DNA of 64,000 nt from Novosphingobium terrae. GTDB taxonomy: Bacteria; Pseudomonadota; Alphaproteobacteria; Sphingomonadales; Sphingomonadaceae. Below the pieces are notes generated by a model that was given only the letters and a program-made list of their open reading frames with translations, was not told the origin of the DNA and did no database searches. This document shows, one piece after another, positions 34,584 through 43,281 of the stretch; position 1 is the stretch's first letter, and every line of letters begins with the position of its first letter. The DNA lies in NCBI RefSeq assembly GCF_017163935.1, contig NZ_JABVZR010000001.1, positions 558,001 through 622,000 of the forward strand, written 5' to 3'. The position numbers and the translations under genes were made by a program.

Positions 34584-35327
34584 ATGGAGCAAGCGTCAAA
34601 TCAGGCCTGGCGCCTGCTGGGGGTGCCGCGCGCGGGCGGGGTGCTGGTGATCTCGGACCATGCCAGCAACCGCGTGCCGGATGGCATTGATCTGGGCATC
34701 GATCCCTTCTGCATGACTCAGCATGTGGCCATCGATATCGGCGTGGCGGGCGTTGCCTCGCGCATGGTCGAGAGCGGCGGGGCGGATGCGGCGTGGCTGG
34801 CGCATGTCAGCCGTCTGGTTTGCGATGTGAACCGCGAGGAGGATGCTCCGGGCGCGGTGCCTGAAACCAGCGACGGTATCCTGATCCCTGGCAATGCGCT
34901 GGATGCGAAGGGGCGCGATAACCGTCTGGCGCTCTATCATCGGCCCTATCACACGGCGCTGGCCGAAACGCTGGCGGGCCATGAGCCCGGGCTGATCCTC
35001 TCGCTGCACAGCTTTACGCCCGCCCTGTCCGCGCGGCCTGAAGAGGCGCGGCCATGGCATATCGGCGTGCTTTACAATGAGGACGATCGCGCCCCGCGCC
35101 TTGCCCTGCCGTGGCTGGGACAGATCGATGGCCTGTGCGTGGGCGATCAGAAGCCCTATTCCGGGCGCCAGCTCAATTACACGATGAACCGCCATGCCGA
35201 GGCGCGCGGGCGGCTCTATCTGGGCGTGGAGGTGCGGCAGGATCTGATCGGCGATGCGACCGGGCAAGCCGAATGGGCGGAGCGGCTCTCGGCCCTTTGC
35301 GCCTATCTTCTGGAGCAAACCCGCTAA
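34584..35327 (+). CDS. N-formylglutamate amidohydrolase-like protein
   Basis: A 247-residue member of the N-formylglutamate amidohydrolase (FGase/HutG-like) family, a zinc hydrolase fold. Diagnostic blocks are VLVISDHASNRVPDG, DIGVAGVASRM, CDVNREEDAP, HRPYHTALAETL, ILSLHSFTP and HIGVLYNEDDR. A GTG at 34578 overlapping the ispE stop is an alternative start. No histidine-degradation gene is nearby, so a role in histidine use is not supported. A second, longer paralogue lies at 59 kb. Confidence 0.88.
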   Translation: MEQASNQAWRLLGVPRAGGVLVISDHASNRVPDGIDLGIDPFCMTQHVAIDIGVAGVASRMVESGGADAAWLAHVSRLVCDVNREEDAPGAVPETSDGILIPGNALDAKGRDNRLALYHRPYHTALAETLAGHEPGLILSLHSFTPALSARPEEARPWHIGVLYNEDDRAPRLALPWLGQIDGLCVGDQKPYSGRQLNYTMNRHAEARGRLYLGVEVRQDLIGDATGQAEWAERLSALCAYLLEQTR

Positions 35328-35333
35328 AACGAA

Positions 35334-35549
35334 TCAGGCGGAGGGCGTGCTCATCCCGCTGGAGGCGGCGTTGAAGGTGGTGGTCAGCTGATTGCCGATG
35401 CCCTTGGCGCCCGCCACCAGCGATAGGGCGATCAGCGCCACGATCAGCCCATATTCGATGGCCGTGGCACCGCGCCGATCACGCCAGAGGCGCTGGAGGC
35501 AGCCTGACATCCGGATCAGCTGAGGCATTGAGGGCGTCATAGGGGTCAT
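35334..35549 (-). CDS. Flp/Fap-type pilin, stand-alone
   Basis: A 71-residue class IVb prepilin. The leader ends in RDRRG, with cleavage expected before ATAIEYGLIVALIALSLVAG, which is the Flp consensus including the Glu at +5 and the following Tyr. A short Ser/Thr/Asn-rich tail follows. It would form Flp (tight-adherence) pili, but no tad/cpa assembly genes are in the window. The start is uncertain: ATGs at 35540 and 35528 are also possible. It is divergent from nnr. Confidence 0.85.
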   Translation of the reverse strand: MTPMTPSMPQLIRMSGCLQRLWRDRRGATAIEYGLIVALIALSLVAGAKGIGNQLTTTFNAASSGMSTPSA

Positions 35550-35716
35550 GTCCGGCAGGTTAGGGCGATCTTGCGAATCATACCTAGACGCCAAGTCCTG
35601 AAATCCGCTTAACCACCCTGTACGCAGGCCGGATGGGCTTGACGGCGCCCGGGCGAAGGCAGAGATTCCCCGCCTCTCACGGCCTGCCCAGGGCCGCCCG
35701 GCAATGGAGGCCCCAT

Positions 35717-37150
35717 GTGCTGAACGCCATGCCTGTTTCCGGATCGGCACTCCAGCCCCTGCATTTCGGCGCCGACATCCTCACTGCCGAACAGATGCGG
35801 CAGGCCGAGCAGGTGCTGATCGATGCCGGCATCTCGGTCGAGCTGCTGATGGCGCGGGCCGGTCGCGGCGCGGCGGAGCTGATCTGGCGTATGGCCGGGC
35901 CCTTGAAGATCATCAGCGTGCTGGTCGGGCCCGGGCACAATGGCGGCGACGGTTGGGTGATCGCCCGCCATCTGCATGAGCGCGGCGCCCGCGTGCAGGT
36001 GGTGATGGCCCATGCCCCCGCCAGCGAGGCCTCGCGGCTGGCCCGCGCTGCTTTTGAGGGCCATGTGGTGGATTGCCCCGATCATGGCGATCTGCATGGC
36101 GATGTGCTGGTTGATTGCCTTTACGGCACCGGCCTGTCCCGGCCTTTGAACGATCTCGATCTCGATCTGCTGACCGGACTGGCGGCGGGGCATCGGCGAA
36201 GAGTGGCGCTGGATCTGCCCTCGGGCGTGGAGGCCGACCGGGGTGACGACTTCGGGCAGGATCTGCCGCAGTATGATCTGACCATCGCGCTGGGCGCATG
36301 GAAGCGCGCACATGGGCTGATGCCCGCAGCGGGGCGGATGGGCGTGCTCAAGCTGGTGGAGATCGGTTGCGATCCGGTGCCGGGTGTGGGGCATATGCTG
36401 GAGGGCATCTCCATCGCGCCGCCCGCGCCGGGGGCTCACAAATACACGCGCGGGCTGCTGGGGGTGGTGGCAGGCGCCATGCCCGGCGCCGCGCTGACGG
36501 CAGCCCGCGCGGCCGGTGGCGCGGGAGCAGGCTATGTGCGCCTGCTGACCGATGATGCGCTGCCCGCGCCCGCCGATCTGGTGGTGCAGCGGCTGGACGG
36601 GCTGGAGGACAAGCGCTTCTCCGCCCTGCTGGTCGGCCCGGGGCTGGGGCGTGACAAAGCGGCAGAGATTGTGCTGAAATCCGTGCTGGCTACCGGCAAA
36701 CCGCTGGTGCTGGATGGCGATGCGCTGATGCTGCTGACCCCGGCACAGGCGAGAGGCCAACAGGCAATCCTCACCCCGCATGAGGGCGAGCTGGCCGCGC
36801 TGGAAAGCGCCTTCGCGCTCCATATCAACGGCAGCAAGGTCAAGCGGGCGAAGGCCTTGGCCGAGGCGAGCGGCATGGTGGTGGTGGCCAAGGGCCCGGA
36901 CACGGTGGTGGCCACGCCCGAAGGCCGCTGGACCATGCTGCCGCGCGCCTCAAGCTGGCTGAGCGTGGCCGGATCGGGCGATGTGCTGGCCGGTCTGATC
37001 GCCAGCCGCCTTGCCACCGGAGTGTCCGCTTTTGAGGCAGCCTGCCAGGGCGCATGGCTGCATGGGCGCGCGGCGGGCTTGCTTGGCGGGCCTTTCACGG
37101 CCATGGCGCTCGCCGAAGCGGTGCCGGCGGCGGTGCGGGCCTGCCTGTAA
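35717..37150 (+). CDS. nnr: Bifunctional NAD(P)H-hydrate epimerase/dehydratase
   Basis: Repairs hydrated NAD(P)H. The N-terminal epimerase domain (residues 1-220) has GPGHNGGDGWVIARHL and DCLYGTGLSRPL. The C-terminal ADP/ATP-dependent dehydratase domain has KYTRGLLGVVAGAMPGAALTAARAA, VGPGLGRD, LDGDAL, LTPHEGELAAL and VAGSGDVLAGLIA. I start at a GTG (35717) because GGAGG lies exactly 6 bases before it, giving 477 residues. An in-frame ATG at 35729 is the alternative. It is followed after 9 bp by the RNA methyltransferase gene. Confidence 0.95.
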   Translation: MLNAMPVSGSALQPLHFGADILTAEQMRQAEQVLIDAGISVELLMARAGRGAAELIWRMAGPLKIISVLVGPGHNGGDGWVIARHLHERGARVQVVMAHAPASEASRLARAAFEGHVVDCPDHGDLHGDVLVDCLYGTGLSRPLNDLDLDLLTGLAAGHRRRVALDLPSGVEADRGDDFGQDLPQYDLTIALGAWKRAHGLMPAAGRMGVLKLVEIGCDPVPGVGHMLEGISIAPPAPGAHKYTRGLLGVVAGAMPGAALTAARAAGGAGAGYVRLLTDDALPAPADLVVQRLDGLEDKRFSALLVGPGLGRDKAAEIVLKSVLATGKPLVLDGDALMLLTPAQARGQQAILTPHEGELAALESAFALHINGSKVKRAKALAEASGMVVVAKGPDTVVATPEGRWTMLPRASSWLSVAGSGDVLAGLIASRLATGVSAFEAACQGAWLHGRAAGLLGGPFTAMALAEAVPAAVRACL

Positions 37151-37159
37151 GGAATTTCT

Positions 37160-38368
37160 GTGTCCGAAGACGTCTATGAAGAGCTGATCGAGCGGCTGGC
37201 AGCACGCGGCGATGGCGTGACCGCTGGCGGTCGCCATGTGGCGATGGCCGCGCCCGGCGATTATGTGCTGGACGATGGCAGCCTGCGCCACGGCCCTCAC
37301 CATGCCGAGCCCGCCTGCCAGCATTACGGCGTCTGCGGCGGTTGCCAGCTGCAGCATGTCGATGACGTGGCTTTGGGCAATTTCGTGGTGGAGCGTGTGG
37401 TCAACGCCGCCAAGGGCCAGAAGCTGGAGCCCGAGCGCATCACCCCCGTTCACCTGTCGCCGTCTGCCGCGCGCCGCCGCGCCACGCTGCATGGCCAGCG
37501 GGTGGGCGGCATCGCTTTGGGCTTCCGCGAGGCCCATGCCCACACCATCGTCGATCAGAAGCAGTGCCCGGTGCTGGTGCCCGAGCTGGAGGCCATGGTG
37601 GGCCCGCTGCGCCGCATGCTCCAGCGCCGCGAGGGCAAGCTGGCGGTGGACATCGAGATGACGCTGGTCGAGCAGGGCGTCGATGTCGGCATCAAGGGTT
37701 TCAAGGTCGAGGGCCTCACCGAGACCGAGGCCGCGCTGGATTTCGCGCGTGAGCATGGGCTGGCGCGCCTGTCGCTGGATCAGGGCTATGGCCCCGAAGC
37801 CCTGTGGGAGCCGCAGCCTGCGACGGTGTCGCTCTCTGGCGTGTCCGTGCCGCTGCCGCCGGGCGCGTTTTTGCAAGCCACGCTGGATGGCGAGCAGGCG
37901 CTGGCCGGCGCGGTGACCCAATGGCTGCACGGCGCGGGCGTGGTGGCCGATCTGTTCTCGGGCCTTGGCACCTTCGCCTTCGCGCTGGCCAAGCAGGGCA
38001 GCAAGGTGCTGGCCGTCGAGGCCGACCGCGCCGCGCATCTGGCCTGTAAGGCAGGCGCTTCGGGCGCGCAGCTGCCGGTGCATACCCTGCACCGCGACCT
38101 CTTTCGCAACCCTCTGCTGGCCGAGGAGCTGAACCGCTTCCCCGCCGTGGTGCTCGATCCGCCGCGCGCCGGGGCCAAGGAACAGGTGGGGCGCATCGCC
38201 GGGTCCACCGTGCAGCGCGTGGCCTATATCAGCTGCAACCCCTCCAGCTGGGCGCGCGATGCGGCGACTCTGGTGGCGGGCGGGTATCGGCTGGTGGAGC
38301 TGCGCCCGGTGGGGCAGTTCCGCTGGTCCTCGCATGTGGAGTTGGCGAGTTTGTTTATTAAGGCGTGA
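37160..38368 (+). CDS. TrmA/RlmD-family RNA (uracil-5) methyltransferase
   Basis: A 402-residue iron-sulfur RNA m5U methyltransferase. Cysteines CQHYGVCGGC plus a later Cys in KQCPVL form the [4Fe-4S] site. There is no TRAM domain of full length at the N terminus. The SAM domain has PGAFLQ, DLFSGLGTFAFAL, DPPRAGAK and the catalytic YISCNPSSWARD. Targets could be 23S U1939 (RlmD) or another site. The GTG start has AAGGA 6 bases upstream. Probably co-transcribed with nnr. Confidence 0.9.
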   Translation: MSEDVYEELIERLAARGDGVTAGGRHVAMAAPGDYVLDDGSLRHGPHHAEPACQHYGVCGGCQLQHVDDVALGNFVVERVVNAAKGQKLEPERITPVHLSPSAARRRATLHGQRVGGIALGFREAHAHTIVDQKQCPVLVPELEAMVGPLRRMLQRREGKLAVDIEMTLVEQGVDVGIKGFKVEGLTETEAALDFAREHGLARLSLDQGYGPEALWEPQPATVSLSGVSVPLPPGAFLQATLDGEQALAGAVTQWLHGAGVVADLFSGLGTFAFALAKQGSKVLAVEADRAAHLACKAGASGAQLPVHTLHRDLFRNPLLAEELNRFPAVVLDPPRAGAKEQVGRIAGSTVQRVAYISCNPSSWARDAATLVAGGYRLVELRPVGQFRWSSHVELASLFIKA

Positions 38369-38376
38369 AGAAGGGA

Positions 38377-38617
38377 AGATGCGAGGGGGTTACCCCCTCG
38401 CGCTCCCAGAACGTCTTCCGACGCATGGGCAGCGGTTCCCCATCGTAGCGCCTAAGCTCTCTACCAACACAAGCAAAGGCGCCGCAGGCAACAAAGCCTC
38501 GGCACCTTACGCTGTTTTGGAATGTTAAAGCCTGCGGCGCTGCAAACTGGGCTCAAGGCCGAACCCGAAGCGCAACGCAGACATTAAAGGGAGCGCGAGG
38601 GTTATGACCCTCGCATT
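38377..38617. repeat. Dispersed palindrome-bounded element, copy H
   Basis: About 240 bp between the convergent methyltransferase gene and btaB. The 'GAACGTCTTCCGACG' side is on the left. The left stem is GAGGGGGTTACCCCCTC and the right GAGGGTTATGACCCTC, the same pair of stems as copy F. The inner arms are GGCGCCGCAGGC and GCCTGCGGCGC. Confidence 0.9.
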
Positions 38618-38635
38618 CACATTCTTGAACCTTCT

Positions 38636-39280
38636 TCAAACCCCGCGCCGCACCACCACGATCTGGTAGTACCCCCAAGGCCCGCGCACCGGCTCCACCG
38701 ACATGCCGCGCGCTGCGGCGATAGCCCCCGCGCGCGCCACCAGATCGAGCCGGGGCGACACATGGAACCGCGTCAGCCAGCCGTTCAGCGCCTGTCGGGC
38801 CAGACCGGGCAGGCCTTGCGCGTCGCCGAAGTCCACGATGTGCAGCGTGCCGCCCGGGGCCAGCGTGTCGCAGGCCATGGCCAAAGCGCCCTGCCAGTCG
38901 GGGATCATCGAGAGTGCGAAGGAGATCATCACGCGGTCGAAATGGTGCCGTCCGAACAGCGCCTGCGGGTTGAAGGCGCAGGCATCGGCCTGCTTCAGCA
39001 CCGCTTCAGGCCCCAGCGCCTTGCGGGCAGAGACCAGCATCTGCTCGGAGATGTCCAGCCCGAACAGTTCCGCGCCTTTCCAGCGTTTGGCCGCCAGAGA
39101 CAGGTTGCGCCCCGTGCCGCAGCCCACTTCCAGCAGGCTCTGGCCGGGGGCAATGTTCAGCTCGTTGATCAGCCGATCGCGCCCGAAAAGGAAATATTTG
39201 CGCGTGGCGTCATAGATATGGCGCTGGCCGCGATAGACGCGGTCCATCAGCGCGGCGTGATCCTGCGGCAGGCTGGCCAT
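38636..39280 (-). CDS. btaB: Betaine lipid synthesis methyltransferase BtaB
   Basis: N-methylates diacylglyceryl-homoserine three times to give the betaine lipid DGTS. The 214-residue class I SAM methyltransferase begins with the BtaB-typical MDRVYRGQRHIYDATRKYFLFGRDRLI. Motif I is LLEVGCGTGRN (about residue 50), followed by LFGLDISEQML, and the PGGTLHIVDFGD block. Its ATG overlaps the btaA stop by one base (TGATG), so the pair is translationally coupled and shares the Pho-controlled promoter of btaA. Confidence 0.92.
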   Translation of the reverse strand: MASLPQDHAALMDRVYRGQRHIYDATRKYFLFGRDRLINELNIAPGQSLLEVGCGTGRNLSLAAKRWKGAELFGLDISEQMLVSARKALGPEAVLKQADACAFNPQALFGRHHFDRVMISFALSMIPDWQGALAMACDTLAPGGTLHIVDFGDAQGLPGLARQALNGWLTRFHVSPRLDLVARAGAIAAARGMSVEPVRGPWGYYQIVVVRRGV

Positions 39281-40506
39281 CAGCCCTTGAACCGGTAGAG
39301 GTGCAGCCCGCCATAGATCGAGGAGCGGTCACGCGCGATCAGATCGCGGGCTTCCTCTTCCGAATAGGCCCAGCGCGAGAGGATCTCGTCAGGCACACGG
39401 CCCGGCAGGATCGTGGGTTCACCGGCGGTGCGGAACAGCACGCGGGCGCCGCTGCGGGCGGTGCGGGTGATCTGGCTCCACAGGGCGGTGAGCTGGGCGT
39501 CGCTCATCCAGTCCTGCGCGTCGAGCAGCACATAGCGGTCGAGCGTGGCGTCGGGCTGGATCGCCAGATGGTCGGTGAAATTGGTGTGCGAGAGGGTGAG
39601 GCGGTCGATGCGGCCGCGCAGTGTCTCGTAATTGTCGGCCTGCAGCCATGGCGGCACGGGGGCATTGGGCGCGCGGCCATAGCCACGGTTGAAGGCCTGC
39701 CAGGCGAAGTAATTGTCCTGCACGGAAAAACCGCAGGCGAGGCGTTCGAGGCGGGCGCGCAGCACGGTGGCCATGCGCTGGTCGCCGGCCAGCGCTTCAT
39801 ACTGCGCGGGCGGGATGCCGAGGCCAAAGAGCGAGGCGGGCTGCTTCGTCAGCCAGCGGATAAAGCGCTTGTCGAAGACGGGGGCGACGCGCTCGTCGAA
39901 GAGGCGGCGCTGGTCCTCGATCGAGGTGGCTTCGAGGATGACCTTGAGATCGACGCGATAGAGCCGCGCGATCAGATGGGCCATGCTGATGAAATTGCCC
40001 AGCAGTCCGCGCTTGTAGATGCCGCGCGCAAAGCCGTTGATGCGGCGGCGACCGGCGAGGTCGCGGCCTTCCCAGTAGCGGCGGCTGGTTTCGTCCAGAT
40101 TGGGGGCGATCAGGGCGCGGTAATCGGCCAGATTGTGGCGATTGTCGGCCTCGACGAAGAAGCGGCGCAGCGCGTCATGGTCGGGCAGGTGGCGCAGCGC
40201 GGCGATCTTCAGGCGGCCCAGCGCGATATGCGCGGTGTTGAGGTCCACCGCCGTCACCTGCGCCGGATTGGCGGTGAGGTAGGAGAGGGCGTTGCAGCTG
40301 CCCGACGCGATGGTGACGATCCGGCTGTCGGGCTGGATGTCGAGCGCTTCCATATCGACCACCGGGTCTTCCCAGATCTGGGCATAGACCAGACCGCGGA
40401 AGGCCAGGGCGAAGGCCTTGTCGAGCAGGCGCTCGGTGACCGAAGCGTGGTGGCGCACCACGGCGCCTTCGATGATGTGGGGGCGCGGGGCGGTGGAATG
40501 AGGCAT
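39280..40506 (-). CDS. btaA: SAM:diacylglycerol 3-amino-3-carboxypropyltransferase BtaA
   Basis: First step of betaine-lipid (DGTS) synthesis: moves the 3-amino-3-carboxypropyl group of SAM to diacylglycerol. The 408-residue protein has the BtaA hallmarks FRGLVYAQIWEDPVVDMEAL, IASGSCNALSYL and VTAVDLNTAHIALGRLKI near the N terminus, and FSVQDNYFAWQAFNRGY and RVLFRTAGEPTILP later. In other bacteria the pathway replaces phospholipids during phosphate shortage. Three PhoB-type repeats lie 58-86 bp upstream of the start, which fits that role. Confidence 0.93.
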   Translation of the reverse strand: MPHSTAPRPHIIEGAVVRHHASVTERLLDKAFALAFRGLVYAQIWEDPVVDMEALDIQPDSRIVTIASGSCNALSYLTANPAQVTAVDLNTAHIALGRLKIAALRHLPDHDALRRFFVEADNRHNLADYRALIAPNLDETSRRYWEGRDLAGRRRINGFARGIYKRGLLGNFISMAHLIARLYRVDLKVILEATSIEDQRRLFDERVAPVFDKRFIRWLTKQPASLFGLGIPPAQYEALAGDQRMATVLRARLERLACGFSVQDNYFAWQAFNRGYGRAPNAPVPPWLQADNYETLRGRIDRLTLSHTNFTDHLAIQPDATLDRYVLLDAQDWMSDAQLTALWSQITRTARSGARVLFRTAGEPTILPGRVPDEILSRWAYSEEEARDLIARDRSSIYGGLHLYRFKG

Positions 40507-40563
40507 GGCGCTCGCTTGTCCGATTTCAGTCCATCGGGGCTAGGCCATGCCTGTTTCCTGCGC

Positions 40564-40592
40564 GTGACGGGTTGATGACGGTTTGGTGTCAG
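40564..40592 (-). promoter_or_regulatory. Pho boxes upstream of btaA
   Basis: On the minus strand three 7-base units, CTGACAC, CCGTCAT and CCGTCAC, are each separated by 4 bases (11-bp period). This is the direct-repeat geometry of PhoB sites (CTGTCAT-N4-CTGTCAY). A further CTGTCAT lies at 40607-40613. The array ends 58 bp before the btaA start codon. Confidence 0.75.
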
Positions 40593-40631
40593 TCGCTTGT
40601 TTGTCGATGACAGGTTCGCGTCACGCGATGA

Positions 40632-41615
40632 TCAGCCTGCCAAAACGCGGGCAAAAGCAGCAGCATCGGTGTTGCCGCCCGAAAGCATGACAGCTGTGCG
40701 ACCATCCACGGGCGCCTTGCCCGTCATCACGGCGGCCAGCGCGACGGCGCCGCCCGGCTCGACCACCAGCCGCAATTGGCGGAAGGCGAGGCGCTGGGCT
40801 TCGGCCACTTCCTCGGGCGTGACCCAGAGGCCGGGCTGGCAGCGCTCTTTCAGGACGGCGAAGTTGATCTCGCGCGTGGCGGGGGTTTGCAGCGCGTCGC
40901 AGAGGGTGGGCGGGGCGTCGGGGCCGACCTTCTGGATCGTGCCGGTGGCGAGGGAACGGCCCACATCGTCCCAGCCTTCGGGCTCGACGGGGACGATCTG
41001 CGCATCGGGGCAGGCGAGGGCCAGACCCGCCGCCAGTCCGCCGCCGCCGCAGGGGGTGACGATGCGGGTGGGGGCGCCGCCCGCGCCCACGGGGGCGGCC
41101 AGTTCCATCTGTTTGGTGAGGGCCAGTCCTGCGGTGCCCTGTCCTTCGATCACCCACGCATCGGCGAAGGCGTGGACCAGCGTGCCGCCGGTCTGCGCCA
41201 GCACCCTGGCGGCGGCTTCGTCGCGGTCCTCGCCGCCGGGGCGGTCATAGGTGACGATTTTTGCGCCCATGGCGGCGGTAGCCTCCAGCTTCACCTTCGG
41301 CGCGTCGATAGGCATGACGATGATGGCGGGGATGCCCAGCTTCTGCGCCGCCCAGGCCACGCCCTGCGCGTGATTGCCGCTGGAGACGCCGACGACGCCC
41401 TTAGCGGCTTCTTCCGGCGTCAGGTCGGAGAGGCGGTGCCAGGCGCCGCGAATCTTGAAGGCGCCCACCGGTTGCAGCACCTCGGCCTTGCACCAGATGG
41501 TCGTGCCATGGATCTCAAGGGGGAGGAGCGGCGTTTCAGGCAGGATTTTGGCGATTTTGGCCGCAGCCTGGTGGATGCCCGAAAGCGTGGGCGTGCGCAT
41601 CTGTTGAGTTGTCAT
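40632..41615 (-). CDS. PLP-dependent threonine/serine dehydratase
   Basis: A 327-residue fold-type II PLP enzyme. The PLP lysine is in VGAFKIRGA (about residue 56), followed by SSGNHAQGVAWAA, the glycine loop PCGGGGLAAG and the C-terminal VMLSGGNTD. There is no ACT regulatory domain, so it is the catabolic (TdcB) class. Serine racemase and 3-hydroxyaspartate dehydratase share this layout. It lies upstream of the Pho boxes and btaA on the same strand and is divergent from the polyamine cluster. Confidence 0.88.
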   Translation of the reverse strand: MTTQQMRTPTLSGIHQAAAKIAKILPETPLLPLEIHGTTIWCKAEVLQPVGAFKIRGAWHRLSDLTPEEAAKGVVGVSSGNHAQGVAWAAQKLGIPAIIVMPIDAPKVKLEATAAMGAKIVTYDRPGGEDRDEAAARVLAQTGGTLVHAFADAWVIEGQGTAGLALTKQMELAAPVGAGGAPTRIVTPCGGGGLAAGLALACPDAQIVPVEPEGWDDVGRSLATGTIQKVGPDAPPTLCDALQTPATREINFAVLKERCQPGLWVTPEEVAEAQRLAFRQLRLVVEPGGAVALAAVMTGKAPVDGRTAVMLSGGNTDAAAFARVLAG

Positions 41616-41721
41616 GATAGCATCTTATATGGCCCCCTTGGTTTTTGAAGCGCGTTTCGCGTGAGAGTGCCCGGATGCCCCCAAGGATGTCCTGGGCAGC
41701 CGTGAGCAAGGAGACAGGTTA

Positions 41722-42933
41722 GTGAGCAAGGTTCTGGTGATTGGCGCCGGCGGCGTCAGCAGCGTGGCGGTCCACAAAATGGCGATGAACGCCGGGATTT
41801 TCACCGACATCCATCTGGCCAGCCGCACCAAGAGCAAGTGCGATGCCATCGCCGAATCGGTGAAGCAGCGCACCGGCGTCGAGATCTCCACCTATGCCAT
41901 CGATGCCGAGGATGTTCCGGCCCTGTCGGCCCTGATCGAGCAGATCGGTGCCAAGCTGGTCGTCAATCTGGCGCTGCCCTATCAGGACCTGACGATCATG
42001 GACGCCTGCCTTGCGACGGGCGTGTCCTATCTTGATACCGCCAACTATGAGCCCAAGGACGTGGCCAAGTTCGAGTATCACTGGCAGTGGGCCTATCAGG
42101 ACCGCTTCAAGGAAAAGGGCATCATGGCCGTGCTGGGCAGCGGCTTCGACCCGGGCGTGACCAGCGTCTTCGCCATGTGGCTCAAGAAGCATAAGCTGAA
42201 AACCATCCGCCAGCTCGACATTCTGGACTGCAACGGCGGCGACCATGGGCAGGCCTTTGCCACCAACTTCAACCCGGAAATCAACATCCGCGAAGTGACC
42301 GCCCCGGCGCGCCACTGGGAAGGTGGCGAGTTCGTCGAAACGCCCGCCATGGGCAAGAAGGTGAACTTCGACTTCGAGGGCGTTGGCCCCAAGAACATGT
42401 ATATGATGTATCACGAGGAGCTGGAGAGCCTGGCCAAGTTCATTCCCGAACTGGACCGTGCGCGCTTCTGGATGACCTTCGGCGATGAATACATCAAGCA
42501 TCTGACCGTGCTGCAGAATGTGGGCATGACCCGCATCGATCCGGTGATCTACAATGGCGTGGAGATCATCCCGCTGCAGTTCCTCAAGGCCGTGCTGCCT
42601 GAGCCGAGCACGCTGGGCGCCACCACCAAGGGCAAGACCAACATCGGTGACATCGCCACCGGTGAGGCGCTTGACGGCAGCGGCGAGAAGACCTTCTACA
42701 TCAAGAACATCTGCGACCACGAAGCCTGCTTCGAGGAAACTGGCAACCAGGCCGTCAGCTACACCACCGGCGTGCCCGCCATGATCGGCGCGGCGCTGAT
42801 GCTGACCGGCGCGTGGAAGGGTGAGGGCGTGTTCAACATCGAGCAGCTCAACCCCGATCCCTTCATGGAAATGCTCAACACGCAGGGCCTGCCCTGGACG
42901 GTTGAGGAACTGGCCGGTCCGGTCGAGTTTTGA
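41722..42933 (+). CDS. Carboxy(nor)spermidine synthase (saccharopine dehydrogenase family)
   Basis: Condenses putrescine (or diaminopropane) with aspartate semialdehyde, using NADPH, to carboxyspermidine. The 403-residue protein opens with the Rossmann motif VLVIGAGGVSSVAVHKMA, followed by DTANYEP, GSGFDPGVTSVFAMW and DCNGGDHG, all typical of this branch. The GTG start has AAGGAGACAGG upstream. Its stop overlaps the DUF486 ATG, and the decarboxylase follows. Together they make up the S-adenosylmethionine decarboxylase-independent spermidine route. Confidence 0.93.
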   Translation: MSKVLVIGAGGVSSVAVHKMAMNAGIFTDIHLASRTKSKCDAIAESVKQRTGVEISTYAIDAEDVPALSALIEQIGAKLVVNLALPYQDLTIMDACLATGVSYLDTANYEPKDVAKFEYHWQWAYQDRFKEKGIMAVLGSGFDPGVTSVFAMWLKKHKLKTIRQLDILDCNGGDHGQAFATNFNPEINIREVTAPARHWEGGEFVETPAMGKKVNFDFEGVGPKNMYMMYHEELESLAKFIPELDRARFWMTFGDEYIKHLTVLQNVGMTRIDPVIYNGVEIIPLQFLKAVLPEPSTLGATTKGKTNIGDIATGEALDGSGEKTFYIKNICDHEACFEETGNQAVSYTTGVPAMIGAALMLTGAWKGEGVFNIEQLNPDPFMEMLNTQGLPWTVEELAGPVEF

Positions 42934-43277
42934 TGAACTGGGCTTTGATCCTGCCTCCTCTGATGTTGGCAGGATCGAATGTCTTTATGAATCTGGCGTG
43001 GTACGGCCATCTGAAAGAGCCCAACAAGGCGCTTTGGGTGGCTGTGCTGGGCAGCTGGGCTCTGGCCTTTTGCGAGTATTGTCTGGCGGTGCCGGCCAAC
43101 CGCATCGGCTCGAAGGCCTATTCGCTGGCGCAGTTGAAGACCATGCAGGAGGTGTTCTCCCTTGCAGGCTTCGTGCTGGTGGCATGGGCGCTGTTCGGGC
43201 AGAAGCCGGGGCTGGCGCAGCTGGCTGGTTTCGTGCTGATCGTCGCGGGTGCGGCGCTGATTTTCAAAGGGAATTGA
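42933..43277 (+). CDS. DUF486 four-helix membrane protein
   Basis: A 114-residue DMT-superfamily protein with four hydrophobic helices (LILPPLMLAGSNVFMNLAWYG; ALWVAVLGSWALAFCEYCLAV; EVFSLAGFVLVAWALF; LAGFVLIVAGAALIF). The loop SKAYSLAQLKTMQE is typical of DUF486. It overlaps the synthase stop (TGATG) and lies 4 bp before the decarboxylase, so it is embedded in a polyamine operon. Small four-helix DMT/SMR proteins such as MdtJI export spermidine. By context this one is a candidate polyamine transporter, which is an inference. Confidence 0.88.
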   Translation: MNWALILPPLMLAGSNVFMNLAWYGHLKEPNKALWVAVLGSWALAFCEYCLAVPANRIGSKAYSLAQLKTMQEVFSLAGFVLVAWALFGQKPGLAQLAGFVLIVAGAALIFKGN

Positions 43278-43281
43278 ACTC

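Noticed and set aside
35550..35640. CtrA binding site before the Flp pilin gene
   Set aside because: Only one TTAA half-site (in GGTTAAGC) is present, without the second TTAA seven bases away.
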